From Brassica napus (lineage: Eukaryota > Streptophyta > Magnoliopsida > Brassicales > Brassicaceae), in the NCBI RefSeq assembly GCF_020379485.1, contig NC_063437.1, forward strand, positions 15,463,726 to 15,527,725: DNA of 64,000 bases, written 5' to 3'. Both the position numbers and the translations under genes were made by a program. Of this stretch, positions 10,014 to 23,283 are shown one piece after another (the stretch's first letter is position 1; each line of letters starts with the position of its first letter). The notes below the pieces were generated by a model. The model was not told where the DNA came from, searched no databases, and saw only the letters and a program-made list of their open reading frames with translations.

Positions 10014-11788
10014 TCACTTCTTGAAAACACCAAGCCTGAGACGAAAATCTTCTTCCATAAGAGGAAGTCCTTCGCGGAGCTTCACCTTTGGTTCCCAACC
10101 AAGAACTTCTTTAGCTTTGCTTATGTCCGGTTTCCTCTGTCTCGGATCATCTGGTGTGTTCTCCACCATTTTTATCTCCACGTCCGGTTTTATAAGCTGC
10201 ATCAATCTCAACTCTCGATATAATCACATCTACTCAAAAATAAAACTAACAACAAAGACAATGCTAACCTCTTTGACTGTCTCAGCTAGCTCAACCATCG
10301 TGAATTCGCCGGGGTTGCCTATATTGATTGGTCCGGTTTGGTCTCCTTCCATCAGACGCATTAGGCCATCCACCTACATAACCAAAGTTAAGTTTCATTC
10401 TGTAATGTTACCAGTTAAAGAGAACGAGTTGCTATATAGAACGGAGATGCATACCATGTCTGAAACATAACAGAAACTGCGGGTTTGTGTTCCCGGTTTC
10501 TGAACAGTCAGAGCTTCTCCCCTGCAATGACCGATAACATTTTAAGCTAAATCTAAAAAAAAATTGTACTTACAAAAATATTAAAACATCAAGAAATTGA
10601 TTGATGTTAGTTTCAATTTCACCTGAGAGCCTGTGCAATGAAGTTGCTCACGACACGACCATCATCAATGTTCATACGAGGACCATATGTGTTGAATATC
10701 CTCGCTATGCGTATTTCTACAAAAGCCATGTAACAATAATTAGCTTAACATATTTTTAATCAAAGTTTTCAAAGATATAAAAGATGACAGAATTAAATTA
10801 CCAATCCCATGTTGCCTATGGTAATCAAACATCAGAGTCTCCGCAACACGTTTTCCTTCATCGTAACAGCTTCTAACACCTACATCATGTCCATTAATCT
10901 TAGTTAAATAATAGCTTAAAGATTATTACGATTAATCCTTACAATTACTTACCGATCGGGTTTACATTTCCCCAATAGGTCTCGGGTTGTGGATGGACAA
11001 GAGGATCACCATACACTTCAGATGTGGAAGTAAGCAAGATTCTTGCTCCAACTCGTTTAGCTAGTCCCAACATGTTAAGTGTGCCAATCACATTTGTTTT
11101 TATCGTCTGCCATCAAAACAATACCATTTATTACCATAAAGACCAATCAAGCTTTGACAATCGAAATGTAACAAACCTTAACAGGATTGTATTTGTAGAA
11201 AATTGGAGATGCAGGACATGCTAAATGGTAGATTCGATCCACCTCTACCATTAGAGGTTCGGTCACATCTGAAGAGTCATTAATAAGGAATTGGTTAATG
11301 CATTGTTATTTGAGTAATTAAGATGGTTAAGAAAAAGGTTACCATGACGAATGAGCTCAAATCTTGGATGACCAATCCATTTCTTGAGATTGTCTTTTGA
11401 TCCTGTGAAGTAATTATCTGCAACAATAACTTCATTCTTTTCGTTTTGCATCAATCTGTCAACCAGATGTGAACCAATAAATCCAGCTCCTCCTGTCACT
11501 AAGATCCTCATATTCGACTGCAGTTCAAAAACATTCAACATATCAAATCCATTTCGATGAGAGATCTATACAAAATGAATTTCAACTTTTAAGACTTTGA
11601 CCTCAAAACTACCTACACGTTAAACTAAAAACTTTAAAGCATTCAAAAACTCAATTGTAAAAAAAATGTTTAGATATTTAAGCGAATGTGAGAGTAATTA
11701 AATAAACCTGCAAAAACTTGGAATTACGCAGAGGGGAAGGCATCGGTGGTGATTTCGTCGTCGTTCCATTGGAAGAGTTCGTCGCCAT
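10014..11788 (-). CDS. UXS6: UDP-glucuronate decarboxylase (UDP-xylose synthase), cytosolic type
   Basis: Converts UDP-glucuronate to UDP-xylose for xylan and other glycans, using tightly bound NAD+. Nine exons with GT/AG borders and consistent phase: 11708-11788, 11343-11517, 11177-11268, 10953-11106, 10802-10879, 10623-10716, 10455-10521, 10269-10373 and 10014-10196. They total 1029 bp and encode 342 residues, the usual cytosolic UXS length. The start [12 protein letters not shown] lies after a likely 5' UTR intron (acceptor near 11791). Seen: the NAD-binding [20 protein letters not shown] (from residue about 30), a SER-type TSTSEVYGD motif, the catalytic Tyr-x-x-x-Lys as SCYDEGKR, and the end [17 protein letters not shown]. 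It lacks the N-terminal membrane anchor of Golgi UXS1/2/4. Position suggests the At2g28760 counterpart; UXS3 and UXS5 are close alternatives. Confidence 0.95.
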
Positions 11789-13454
11789 TTCTGCAAAATA
11801 GGAAGAAAAAAAGAAGATAAACAGATTTTAAAAAACATGCACATGCATTTACACAGAATTTACATACACCACAATCACAAGGATTAGAGGATTAATCAGA
11901 CCTGATGATGATTAGCAGTTAGCCGCTAGGTGAAACGATAGCAGTATCCAATTACTCTTTTGATCTACAAGATCAATATAAAATCCATATTTATAAGCAG
12001 ATTTAATAAAAATATAAAATCATGTGAAACATGAAGATGAGTCCCACAAAATTTGTTAACTACGCCAGAAAAACAACATGGAAAATAGAAGAAAATTCCC
12101 TACCAGAAATTTAAGTTACAAAAAAAAAAGAAAATTGAAGCTTTAGAAGGGCGGAAGGTAAGAGGAATAATCAAATGAGTTTGGTTCACCAAACGTAGCT
12201 TACGAATCAAGTTTAAATAAAAATAAAATTCTTTTTCTATACAAAAAACAAGTGTTGATAAAAATAAGAAAAACAAAGACTCAAAGAGTTTGACTTAATA
12301 TATACGGAATCTTACGTGAGAAATGCGCCACAGGAATCGAACCATGCATGTATTGTGCTAAACGAATCTACCTTTCGCATCATTTTCAAATTTATATCTG
12401 CATACAACTTCTTCTGGGGTTTAACTAGACGAAACAAACATATGACGTTATCGGATTACAGCTTCATATACATAAGAGACATATTAGGAGATAAGATAAT
12501 TAACTACTAGCTCTTTACATTTTACCATGATTAAATCTTATAAGAGGAGAAGCTATTCATGAAGCTGCTAAATCAGCCAACAACAAGAGTAACCTCCAAG
12601 ACATGTGTTATTTCTTGGATTAGTGGTTGTGGTCGTTTGAAATTACCTAATTATGTATTAACATCATTACATTGATCTAATGAAATAGATTTAACATTAA
12701 AATAGTATAGTCGATCAAATATGTGCACAAGAAATCACATGGCCCAATTGATGGGAAACCATTTGGATTAAAAGGCGTCTTTATCTAAGCACACTTTCAA
12801 AGGCACATCTCTGTTCTTTCTTAGCTTATGTTCTCCAAAAGAATGAAAAGCTTATAATTTTTTTAAGAGGAAAAAAAAAGATCCAAAGAGATAGTCGATC
12901 AACTAATTCCTATGTAATCTTAAACTTTGTTTCCCAATTATCGTAGTCAACTACTATTGACAATAGAACAATTGGTTACTCTCTGTGCAATACATATTTC
13001 ACTAACATGATGGGTAGATGGAAAATGGGGCAGAAGCGGCTTTCTTGACATAAATTAAATGGTGAAGTATGTGCAAAACTGATTTGGATCACAACATGAG
13101 ATTTTTTACAACATTATGGTGACCCATAAAACACATATAGTGTCTTGCTCTTGGTGAAAACAAGAGGATTGATTTATGCCAATCAACATATGTGAATTAA
13201 AATTCCCAAAGGCTTTTTTGCCGCATTTGACATTGCCTATAAATTATATGCATTTCAGTATTTGTTATATGATAGTCAATTCGTTCTTCATATTGTTGCA
13301 AATTTTGTCTTTCCCAAACATATCAAACACATTGACGTTTATAATTTGTTGTTCAGAATGCACATATTCCTTCCTCGAAAGTCGAAAAACTAGCAAATAT
13401 TTTAACAAAACCATTGTAAAACGGACATTTGAAAATTAATGTAAAGCATTCAAG
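11789..13454. other. UXS 5' leader and intergenic DNA
   Basis: A likely leader intron begins at about 11791 and its donor reads CAGGTCTG on the minus strand near 11903. Beyond about 12000 the DNA is AT-rich. ORFs at 12316-12510, 13176-13439 and 13429-13620 lack any recognisable domain. No gene supported. Confidence 0.5.
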
Positions 13455-13498
13455 ACTGACATGCTCCACTTTTTTTTTGAAAACACTGACATGCTCCA
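13455..13498 (-). mobile_element. Micro-retroinsertion with poly(A) tail and target duplication
   Basis: The direct repeat ACTGACATGCTCCA (13455-13468 and 13485-13498, 14 of 14) flanks a 16-bp insert. On the minus strand the insert reads GTTTTC followed by an A-run. Long duplications plus terminal poly(A) are the marks of target-primed reverse transcription. Confidence 0.75.
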
Positions 13499-13948
13499 TC
13501 TATTTGTGGAAGAGTAGTAGTATAAATGAAATATGTGATTTTGCCTTCTATTTTACCTCCAAACTTTACATTCTAAAGAATAAATCAAAACTTCCACTCT
13601 ACCAATTAATTTCTAATTAATAAACGAGAATATTAGAATGCATTAGTTGAGAACAAAGAATGGTTGTCTGATCGAAGTGTTTCAACTCAAAGGAATTAAG
13701 ATATCGACTTTATAAGCATCGATAGTTTCTTATACAAAAATATAAGCATCGAGATTTACATGAGATTGTGAGAAAACATAAAACTTTCGATTCGAAGTAA
13801 ACATGGTTTGGAATAAAGCAATACGGGTGTAGAATATAAGATGAATTCAGACGATTTGAAAGTGTAGAGCTGCAGAGTGATAACTGATAACCAATTGGGT
13901 GTTGATAACGAGTGAACTATTTCGATTAAAGCAAAACAAAAGCCAGAA

Positions 13949-14020
13949 GTGGCTGTAGTTTAGTGGTAAGAATTCCACGTTGTGGCCGTGGAGACCTGGG
14001 CTCGAATCCCAGCAGCCACA
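13949..14020 (+). tRNA. tRNA-His (GTG)
   Basis: A complete 72-base tRNA without intron. The acceptor stem GTGGCTG pairs with CAGCCAC, the A-box region is TAGTTTAGTGG, the anticodon GTG lies at 13982-13984 in the loop TTGTGGC, and the B box is GGCTCGAATCC. A T-rich terminator follows from about 14022. It starts 302 bp before the 3' end of the minus-strand FUSC-like gene. Confidence 0.97.
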
Positions 14021-14321
14021 CTTTATTTTTTTTATTGTAAGTAATATCAATGTGGAAAAGGCCTTATAAGAGAGCAAGACCCACGAATACTGAAACTGGC
14101 TCCAAGTTTCACTACTAGACGAGTAACCTTGTCGTTTCTTTTGATCCTTTGTATGCACTTTAAATTAGTCTTCACACAATTGGTATCGTTATTGGTATAA
14201 CCGGTTAACCCCACACAACCTTATTAGCAAGAAAAGAGAAGAAAAGAAAAACAAGGTAAACATAAAAACACCGACGTTTCCTTGTCGCACACGCCATTTG
14301 TGTTATCAATAGAAATTACAT

Positions 14322-17300
14322 TTATTTGTATAAAGAACGTATTTTGCAAGAGATCTCATGCAAATTTACGTGGCTTGAAGGATTCTCTGATTGTACAACT
14401 TCTTTCACCATCTCCTCAATCTCTCTTGTCTCTTTCCCCATTTTCTCCACACAAAACCCTAATGCACTCAAACTCAACACCACCTCACTTTTGTCCACTT
14501 TAACCTCTTCCCCTTCTTCATCATCAGCACGGAATATACCATCCGAGACTCCTCTGCAATGCTGGAGATACGTATTTAGAATCTTCCCTGGCTCGCTCTC
14601 GGGGCTTGAGAAACTAGGGTTTGGTGTCTTCCCCAACTCAATGTCCCACGAAGTGTTGCCGTTCTTGGTGAGCGCCTTTTCGAGTGCGTCTAGTGATTTG
14701 AGAAGAGTGATTTCCTCGAAAGATTTTGCTAGAAGACTTATACTTTGCGTTAGACTCTTGAGATCATTGTCTATGTCGCTAAGAATCTCCTTGCACTGCG
14801 GTGATTTCCATCTTCCTTGCTCGTCAAGAAACCCTATCGCGTAACCGCTGAATTGCAATAGATCAGCCAATTTAGACAATGATTTGAACAGCTTCTCGTA
14901 GCAAGAAGCGTTAAAAGGCGTAAACCAGAAGCTCGGCTCTGCTTGTGCTTCTTCGGTAAACTTCTTGAGCAAGTTTAGATGGCTTCTCAGCTTCTTTTGG
15001 CTCTCCATTATCTCCCCTTTGCTTGCTTTAGCTCCAAACAAGCTTGCACATCCGTACAAAGCGTGGAAGCTTCGAGAGAGCTCGAGTTTCGCGACGTTAG
15101 CGGCTCGCGTGGGCTGCAAGATAAGCTCCACCATGATCGAACAAGCCAACCCTATAAAAGTCTCGATGATTCTGTCGATAGCAAAGTCCCTTGGCTGTCC
15201 GAAATTCTTCCTTCCTAGGATCAAAACGGCTCCGATCGCCGCCGAGATCCCTCCGGCTTGTCCGTACATCCGGCTCTTGCTCAAGAAGCTAGAGAAGATA
15301 AACCACGGAAGTAAAGAAAGGAACCTAACCGTCAAGAACCTCTGGAACACAAAACAGCCCATCACTCCATACACTGTCCCTATCACTGTCCCTTGTGCCT
15401 TCACGTTGGCCACTTTAAAAGTCGCCTCTCTTGCTGCCGCGAAGCTGATCGCTACCGGTAGACCAGCCCAATAACCGTTTGGTTTACTATACAATGACCC
15501 TAGAAAAATCGCTAAACCTAGCGAAAGCGATAGCTTCGTAGCCGGCATAACCTTCTTGCTGTCCCAATCACTAAACCAAGACCAAGACCTACTCTTGGTT
15601 TTGACTGAGCCTTTGTTCTCCTCCGGTTTTACTTTGGTCTCCTCCGGTTTAGCCGTTGAGATGGTTTCGAGGAGCCTGAGGCAGAACAAGAAGAAGTAGA
15701 AGGGCAAATCTTGAGGTGTTTCCGGGACTTGCTGAAGTGTTTGGAGGCACTCATCGGGCTTTTGTAGATCGGTTTCTGGAGTTACTGACGGTTGGGGGAC
15801 GTTGTTTACTCGTTTGATTGAGAGGATCACACGTTCTTGTACGTTCTTGAGATCGTCTTTTACTTCTCCCGCAAGCAAGCTCGCAGGAATAGGAGACTTG
15901 CTTGCTAGTACCATGTCCATTCCTCTAAGAGCAATCTCCATGCTTTGTAGTTTCTCTCCTTTGTTATCGTTCACGTTTTGCCATCTCCATATCTTAAATG
16001 GAAGCCTCTCCCATTTCATGCTTGGCTACATATATATAAAGATTTCATTATTAGATATTTTTTTGCCTACATTTTAAACCAAAAATATTTATGATAAAAT
16101 AAGAACATGAGAATTAATTAATTACTTGGTAGCGTTTGATGGTTTGATAAAGCTTGGAAGAAATACGAGACAGCTCTCGAGCCTGTGAGACAGAAGCCAT
16201 TGCTGTCATGGCATCCTCGGCACAAAAAGCTTTCATGTACAACTTTACTCGCGTTGTTACATTTTGACCGATCTCTTTGCAGCTTTGTTTCACCTGCTCA
16301 TATGTGTAAATAAAGTTATTATTTTTGTTCTCTTTTATAATTTCTTTTAGTGACATCAGAGAATTATGTACCATTGCCAATTGGGATTTAGTACTATACA
16401 CAAAGAATATTACTATTAACGGTGAGAAAAGCTTGTTATAATTCCACGAATTATATTATATAATTAATAAAACAAGGAATCATATTTCTCTGTGATGCGA
16501 CACAGCTTGTACGCAATATTGGGAAGAATTAGGACAAAATTTTAGGCGGTGGTTTATGACATAAGAAGGATATAATAACAATAATGTGGTACGGAATAAA
16601 GTTGGGAACACACTTCAAAAACTAACGTCAACATGTTTTGTGACTGTATAACCAAAGTCCATTTATTAACTATTATGCTCGTTGATTACTTTTTTCGTTT
16701 GTTTCATCGATTTAATTCGGAGAGGTACATATCTACAAAAATATTATTTTTATCTTTCTAATATGAGAACATTAATTATGTAACTTTCTTACAATCGTGA
16801 ATAGTCGAAATATAGCTACTTTGAAGCTAGTTCCGTAAAACAAGATTTTCTTCCCATGCAAAGATATAAACTTTCATATAGATCCTTTTTTTTTTGTAAA
16901 AGTAACTTTCATATAGATCTTGGTTCTTCATTTACTTTTGTTTCTATATTTTCACGTGTAAACACAAATATACTATGGGTAGTGTTTGAAACAATAATCA
17001 AGACCATGGTTCTACTACTACGTAGAAAGATAAATATATATGTGCACTTGTATACGTAAATAACTAAGAAAAGTTCGAGTATTTTATACGTGTATGTATT
17101 GAGAGAGATGGTACCTCGCTAGTAGCTAAACGAGGAAGTGGAACGAGAAGCGCAAGAACGCAAGCGATAACACCAAGCGCGGTGCTAGCTGCAACTCGAA
17201 GAGGGTGCATGACTGGATCAGTCTCAGCTCCATTTATATAACCAATAACATAAATAAGAACAATCTGGCCAAGTGCGATCCGCTTAGCCACCAAATGGGT

Positions 17301-17651
17301 CGAACCATTTGGTAGCACCACAACAAACGCTGCTAGAGCGGCGGCTAGAGCAGTAGTTCCAGCCGTGAGCCGAGCTGGTCCAATAAGCTTTAGTGTAATG
17401 ATAGCGGGGGCAACGCTCTGACATGTGGCGTAAAGAGCTAGCCAGCAGCCACGTAGCGTGTCGCCGAGCGTAGCATCGGTGATGATGAGAATGATCGTGA
17501 CGTAAGAAAACGCCGGGAATGCCACGTAGCGGAGGATCCATTCAGGTCCGTAGAGTGTAGCCGCTCCAACGATTGTGCAAGCTAGAGCTGTACGGAACGC
17601 TGAGGCTAGACACGTGCGCCACATGGCTCGGCCTCTCTCAGTCATTTGCAT
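14322..17651 (-). CDS. FUSC / aromatic-acid-exporter-like membrane protein
   Basis: Three exons in consistent phase: 17115-17651 (179 codons), 16126-16293 (56) and 14322-16025 (568 including stop), giving 802 residues. The start MQMTERGRAMWRTC is at 17651; the next Met, two codons on, is an alternative. Two hydrophobic clusters are visible: residues about 15-175 (several segments such as LGQIVLIYVIGYI) and about 395-535 (SLSLGLAIFLGSLY, AIGAVLILG, FIGLACSIMVELIL). Each is followed by a long soluble region with helical heptads. This duplicated layout is that of the FUSC/ArAE family, whose bacterial members export aromatic acids; plant members are annotated as p-hydroxybenzoate efflux-like but largely uncharacterised. 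By position it matches At2g28780 (from memory). Substrate unknown. A micro-retroinsertion lies in intron 1. Confidence 0.9.
16869..16919 (-). mobile_element. Micro-retroinsertion in intron 1 of the FUSC-like gene
   Basis: The direct repeat AACTTTCATATAGATC (16869-16884 and 16904-16919, 16 of 16) flanks a 19-bp insert. On the minus strand, the gene's sense strand, the insert reads ACTTTTAC followed by poly(A). Confidence 0.8.
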
Positions 17652-17898
17652 TATTTATAGAGAGAAAGCCAAGAACAATTATAAGGAAAGAAAAGCTTAG
17701 GCTTGGGAGCTAGTTCGTTGTTGTTTGTGAGAATCTAATGATTTGAGGAGTAACAAAAAGAAATTAGAAGAATATGGAATAAATTGAGAGAGAAGTGTGT
17801 GACGATGAAGGGTTTATAAAGATGTATTCATTAGATGAGTGGGTCAGTGCTCTCTTAGGGGACGTGGAAGTACACCAAGTGGGTTCCACGTGAGAAAA

Positions 17899-17939
17899 TT
17901 AATGGACTGCTTTTTTTTTGAGCAACAGTTAATGGATTG
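17899..17939 (-). mobile_element. Micro-retroinsertion upstream of the FUSC-like gene
   Basis: The repeats TTAATGGACTG (17899-17909) and TTAATGGATTG (17929-17939) differ by one base and flank a 19-bp insert. On the minus strand the insert reads CTGTTGCTC followed by about nine A. The same GTTGCTC tail occurs at 40141-40154. Confidence 0.7.
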
Positions 17940-19896
17940 TTTATGTAATGAAAAATCAAAATTTCATCTTTTAATCGATACGGCATAGTGGCTATATTTT
18001 ACTAATCATATTTTTTGCCTATTTATGTGTTCTTTGTCTTTACCGATCTAACGGCTCAAAAAGGATTACGATATTATAGTATTTGACACCCAAAGCGGTC
18101 TTAAATCACGCTTTCAACAAAAAGTATAAAATTATTTGTTTACGTATCTAATCAGGATTGGAGTTTTAAAATATTGGAGTTTTGATATTAATGTGATCGA
18201 GGGATGCATAAATAATAAACCAGTACAAGCTTGGCACTTTGGTTTTAAAAGGGGAGCTCGATGATCAAATCTTAAGTCGTGTAAAGAGAGTTTCGTGAAG
18301 AAACAACCGTGCGTAACGAAGGTAAGAAACAGCTGCTGTATAGAATGGTTGTGCATTAAAAAATAATTAGTATAATTAATGAATTTTCAGTTTGAATAAT
18401 ATACTTTATACATTTTAGATTTCATAAAGGAAATGTTTATATATGTATTAATAAGTTTTATGGATGTTGTTTTGTGTGAAGTGGCTATACTAATACAAAC
18501 TACTAAACTATATTATAATCATAATCAAAATTAATTTATATGATTAATACACAAGAGAACATTCCAAAGGAGGAAAAAAACAAACTTACATTTAATTATC
18601 ACATATCTTTACTGTTTTTAACCGCTTTCTCTTAACTACCTCATTAATTTGCAGTACCATAAATGGGTAAGCGTATTTATCATATTCCATATATCATGCT
18701 AATTTAGTTTTGAATAGTATAACATATTTTTTAAATCAAGGAGAGTAGGAAACACAAGAAAGCTAAAGTTAATTGTAGTTTTTTTCAAAGATCCAGCTAT
18801 TGAGGTTAACCGATTAATCCCACGAGATCCGTATCAACCACGTATTCTTACCATTTAAAACAGTTCGGATGACCAACGTGAACCAAACTGCAGATTAACC
18901 GTATTATAATTATCCTCAAACACCACTAGTCCAGCTCCGTTGATTAAGTTAGTTGTAGTTTTTCTATACAATTACTAGGAAATATATGATAAGAAAAACT
19001 GGTTTGATGATTTCTGGAACAAAAGAAAACTGGTTTTGATGATAAAAATGCAAAAAATAAATAAAAATGATCGGAGACAAATATGTAGAGACAAGATCAC
19101 ACGTACACAATATGTGTGTATAATGGTTTAACACCATAAAACTGAAGATCAAAACCTATACTATTTATATGTTGCATGTGATGATTTCGAGTCCTCGAAA
19201 GTTCCATGCAAAGATTTTAGGAAGACACCAAAACCCTGATGATTGGTTCAGACAAGTGGATTGTATATCAGTTTATATCATTCATATCAATCAACTTTGT
19301 ATGTGATACATAAAAGATTTTTTACACTCGTACTAATGTGTCGATCGAACGTGTGTACATATTGAAATGTAAACTCCTTTTTTTCTCCTCGTTTACTAAT
19401 GTACCTGCATTTTAAAATACGTTCTCACATTAAATATCATCTGTGTCGACAAAATAAATTAATAATTCACGTAAGGTATCCGCCGTTTACACATTTTCTC
19501 AAAAAAACTATAAAAACCAAGCATCAAGAAATCAGCAGAAAGGGAGACATAAAACTAGAAATGCCCGAGAAAGATGGTCAATGGGGAGAAAGTAACTTAT
19601 TCAAAGCCGTACCGCTGTTATTTCACAACAAGTTTCAAACACACTTTTTTAGAAAGTAAAGGAGCATTTGCACACTCTATGCAAACCACATGTTTTATAT
19701 TGTTAATCTCTTTGCTGTATAGCATTTACGTAACAGCTGTTATCTATTAATCATATGCTAAACCAAACTCTACAGCAAGTAGCAACCCTTAGACATAATA
19801 ACGAATACGCTACTCGTCTACGTGACTCATTTGGCTTGGAGACTTTTCAGTACCCTAACGTTAGCCACTTCTTTTCTAGTTCGAAATTCTTAAATC

Positions 19897-19938
19897 GAGA
19901 CACCATTTTTTTTTTTTTGCTAAGAAGAGAGACACCAT
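19897..19938 (-). mobile_element. Micro-retroinsertion
   Basis: The direct repeat GAGACACCAT (19897-19906 and 19929-19938) flanks a 22-bp insert. On the minus strand it reads TCTTCTTAGC followed by about twelve A. Confidence 0.65.
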
Positions 19939-20890
19939 CTTCAACGGATAAATTAGTAGCTACTCTATTAGTATACTGTAAAATCAACATTTCTAGCTAA
20001 TAAGCGGCGAAAAATTAACGTGTGCATGTTATCCCAAGAGCTTCATGAGCCGCCTACAAATCTCCAACCAAATCTCTCTTTGTCCATTAAAGCTAATCTA
20101 GATCTCCCCATTATCCTCTACGTTTACTCCTCTAATTTATTAGTATTACTTTTTAATCCCATATATTACTATACAAAATAACTAACCTTAACTTTATATC
20201 ATGCGGCTGAAATTACATCAAGGAGAAAGCCATCCTAACCTTGTTTTAATTAAATAATGATAAAAATTAGTGTATTACAAGAGAAACATCACAACTGGAT
20301 GGTATCTGGTATCCTAGCTAAATTTCGTTTCACCAACATTTTCAGTATTTAATTGTTTACTTATAATTCGTCTCCCAGAGGCTTCTATTTATCTAGTTGC
20401 TCTTTCCTATTTGATAACATCATATCCTAATTTCTCATTTCCGAATAAAACAGAAAATTCGCACAATATATAATATTAAAAAAATAAAAATAGATATGTA
20501 TAATAGCTGATGTCATTGATTATAGAATTCAGAAATTCCAAAACCCTTTACTCTATTGACAAAGTGGATTTTCTCTAGATTTCCACTTACATTATGCTTG
20601 GTCCTAATTGTACTGAAATTTACTTAAGATATTTATCCTTTTTTGTTTTGTTCCTTGAGAATGAGGAAGGGTCAAGTGGGAAGTTGCGAATCCTTCTTTG
20701 AATTTTGGTTAGTGCATTTAGTTAGTTAAAGATAACCATTATGTAATCTTCTTGGCTCTCAATTAAATAATATACAATATCTTTCTTAATATATTATTAT
20801 TTGGCTTTTTAGTGTTTTTTTTTCTAAACATTATTGACTATCAGAGTTTTAGACTATTTTACCATTGTATATGCACACCTTATTGTGCTA

Positions 20891-20946
20891 TTCAATACTT
20901 TAATTTGTTTTTTTTTTTTTTGAGAAAGGGTTCAGTACTTTGATTT
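20891..20946 (-). mobile_element. Micro-retroinsertion
   Basis: 16-bp repeats, TTCAATACTTTAATTT (20891-20906) and TTCAGTACTTTGATTT (20931-20946), differ at two positions and flank a 24-bp insert. On the minus strand it reads CCCTTTCTC followed by about fourteen A. Confidence 0.7.
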
Positions 20947-21457
20947 ATCATACATATACGAGACTTATATTTACGAGTCAATTTTTATCCGTAAATTATA
21001 ACTAATTTTACGCACGCCCACACACACACATAAAAGACAAAATAAGTTTACAAATGTTTATATTTATGTCATTAATTTGATGGCGTAATCAAGTTCATGA
21101 TGCCCATAATGCTCACAATGCGTATGACGATGGTCGTTTACGTGACAACCCCACTCAATATGAAGGTCACTTATTAAGTTGCTAACAAGTAACAATCCAC
21201 AATTAAAATGCTTAATTTCCAATAGTGGCATCACAGCTTAAAAAATTAGGTTTTAGGAGATATAAACAAATCACATCAAAGTAGGTCCTTTATACTGTTG
21301 TTCAATTTTAATTTTCTGTTTAGCATTTCTCCTAACAATAGAAAAAGAGAGATACACGCCTCGAATAAATTTTGCTGAAACTTTGGCCAGGTCAGCACTT
21401 AAAAAATTAAATTTTGCTGAAACTTTGAGAATTTTCCCCTTTACATTTTGTTCGTAA

Positions 21458-21626
21458 TCCTTACTAATAAAAGGGACCTTTGGAGGTTCCATAGAGCGTC
21501 CACATAACCAAAAAAAACTTCTCCCAAAAGATGACACGTGGCATAAAAAATAGTTTTACACTTTAATATTACTAATTTTCGCAAAATATAAATAATATGT
21601 AAACATACAGCATAAAAAATAGAAAA
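21458..21626 (+). repeat. 169-bp tandem duplication of the Helitron 5' terminus
   Basis: The block from TCCTTACTAATAAAAG to the A-run before 21627 is repeated immediately from 21627. The two copies are almost identical, so the duplication is recent. The second copy is also the beginning of the 828-bp unit. Confidence 0.9.
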
Positions 21627-21630
21627 TCCT

Positions 21631-23283
21631 TACTAATAAAAGGGACCTTTGGAGGTTCCATAGAGCGTCCACATAACCAAAAAAAACTTCTCCCAAAAGA
21701 TGACACGTGGCATAAAAAATAGTTTTACACTTTAATATTACTAATTTTCGCAAAATATAAATAATATGTAAACATACAGCATAAAAAATAGAAAAACTAC
21801 ATTAAACATATGTAAGATTACCATTTTTCACTTGAAAAAAAGACGGCTTATCTCCATAATGTAACATTACCATTTTATATAAAAAAACAAAAAACATTAT
21901 ATATAATTTCGAAAATAATAAATATATGTAAACATACAACATAAAAAATGGAAATACTACATTAAACATATGTAAGATTACCATTTTACATTTTTAATTT
22001 AAAAAAAAAATAATATGTAAACATACAACATAAAAATAGAAAAACTACATTAAACATATGTAGGATTACCATTTTTCACTAAAAAAAGACGGTTTATCTC
22101 CATAATGTAAAATTACTATTTTGCAAAAAAAAACATTATATATAATTTCGAAAATAATAAATAATATGTAAACATACAACATAAAAAAAAATGGAAATAC
22201 TACATTAAACATATGTAAGATTACCATTTTATATTTAAGAATAACAATAATATGTAAACATACAACATAAAAAAAATGGAAAAACTACATTAAATATATG
22301 TAAGATTTCCATTTTTCACTAAAAAAAAGTGGCTTATCTCCATAATGTAACATTAACATTTTATAAAAAAAGAAAAAAAACATAAATATAACTATTTGAC
22401 TATTTGTCCAAGTTCTTCTATTAAACATTGTCGTTTTACATTAAAAATGTAAAAATACTACTAATAAAAGGGACCTTTGGAGGTTCCATAGAGCGTCCAC
22501 ATAACCAAAAAAAACTTCTCCCAAAAGATGACACGTGGCATAAAAAATAGTTTTACACTTTAATATTACTAATTTTCGCAAAATATAAATAATATGTAAA
22601 CATACAGCATAAAAAATAGAAAAACTACATTAAACATATGTAAGATTACCATTTTTCACTTGAAAAAAGACGGCTTATCTCCATAATGTAACATTACCAT
22701 TTTATATAAAAAAACAAAAAACATTATATATAATTTCGAAAATAATAAATATATGTAAACATACAACATAAAAAATGGAAATACTACATTAAACATATGT
22801 AAGATTACCATTTTACATTTTTAATTTAAAAAAAAAATAATATGTAAACATACAACATAAAAATAGAAAAACTACATTAAACATATGTAGGATTACCATT
22901 TTTCACTAAAAAAAGACGGTTTATCTCCATAATGTAAAATTACTATTTTGCAAAAAAAAACATTATATATAATTTCGAAAATAATAAATAATATGTAAAC
23001 ATACAACATAAAAAAATGGAAATACTACATTAAACATATGTAAGATTACCATTTTATATTTAAGAATAACAATAATATGTAAACATACAACATAAAAAAA
23101 ATGGAAAAACTACATTAAATATATGTAAGATTTCCATTTTTCACTAAAAAAAAGTGGCTTATCTCCATAATGTAACATTACCATTTTATAAAAAAAGAAA
23201 AAAAACATAAATATAACTATTTGACTATTTGTCCAAGTTCTTCTATTAAACATTGTCGTTTTACATTAAAAATGTAAAAATAC
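21631..23283 (+). repeat. 828-bp tandem duplication, two copies
   Basis: The unit runs from TACTAATAAAAGGGACC at 21631 to GTAAAAATAC before 22459, then repeats to about 23283 with very few differences (short A-run lengths, single bases). Each unit contains several diverged subrepeats carrying AAAACTACATTAAACATATG and GATTACCATTTTTCACT, so the array is hierarchical. Confidence 0.9.

Larger units (their letters stand above)
17940..21457. other. Intergenic, AT-rich, no gene seen
   Basis: Long spacer with short unsupported ORFs (18132-18356, 18964-19152, 19399-19659, 19755-20000, 21271-21537). Sequence near 20270-20310 (GAGAAACATCACAAC) resembles the 5' part of the Helitron at 1025, so a decayed Helitron fragment may lie here. 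Two micro-retroinsertions are listed separately. Confidence 0.5.

Noticed and set aside
14326..15474. Plus-strand ORFs inside the FUSC-like gene
   Set aside because: They overlap the 568-codon minus-strand exon that shows the family's membrane layout; no independent evidence.
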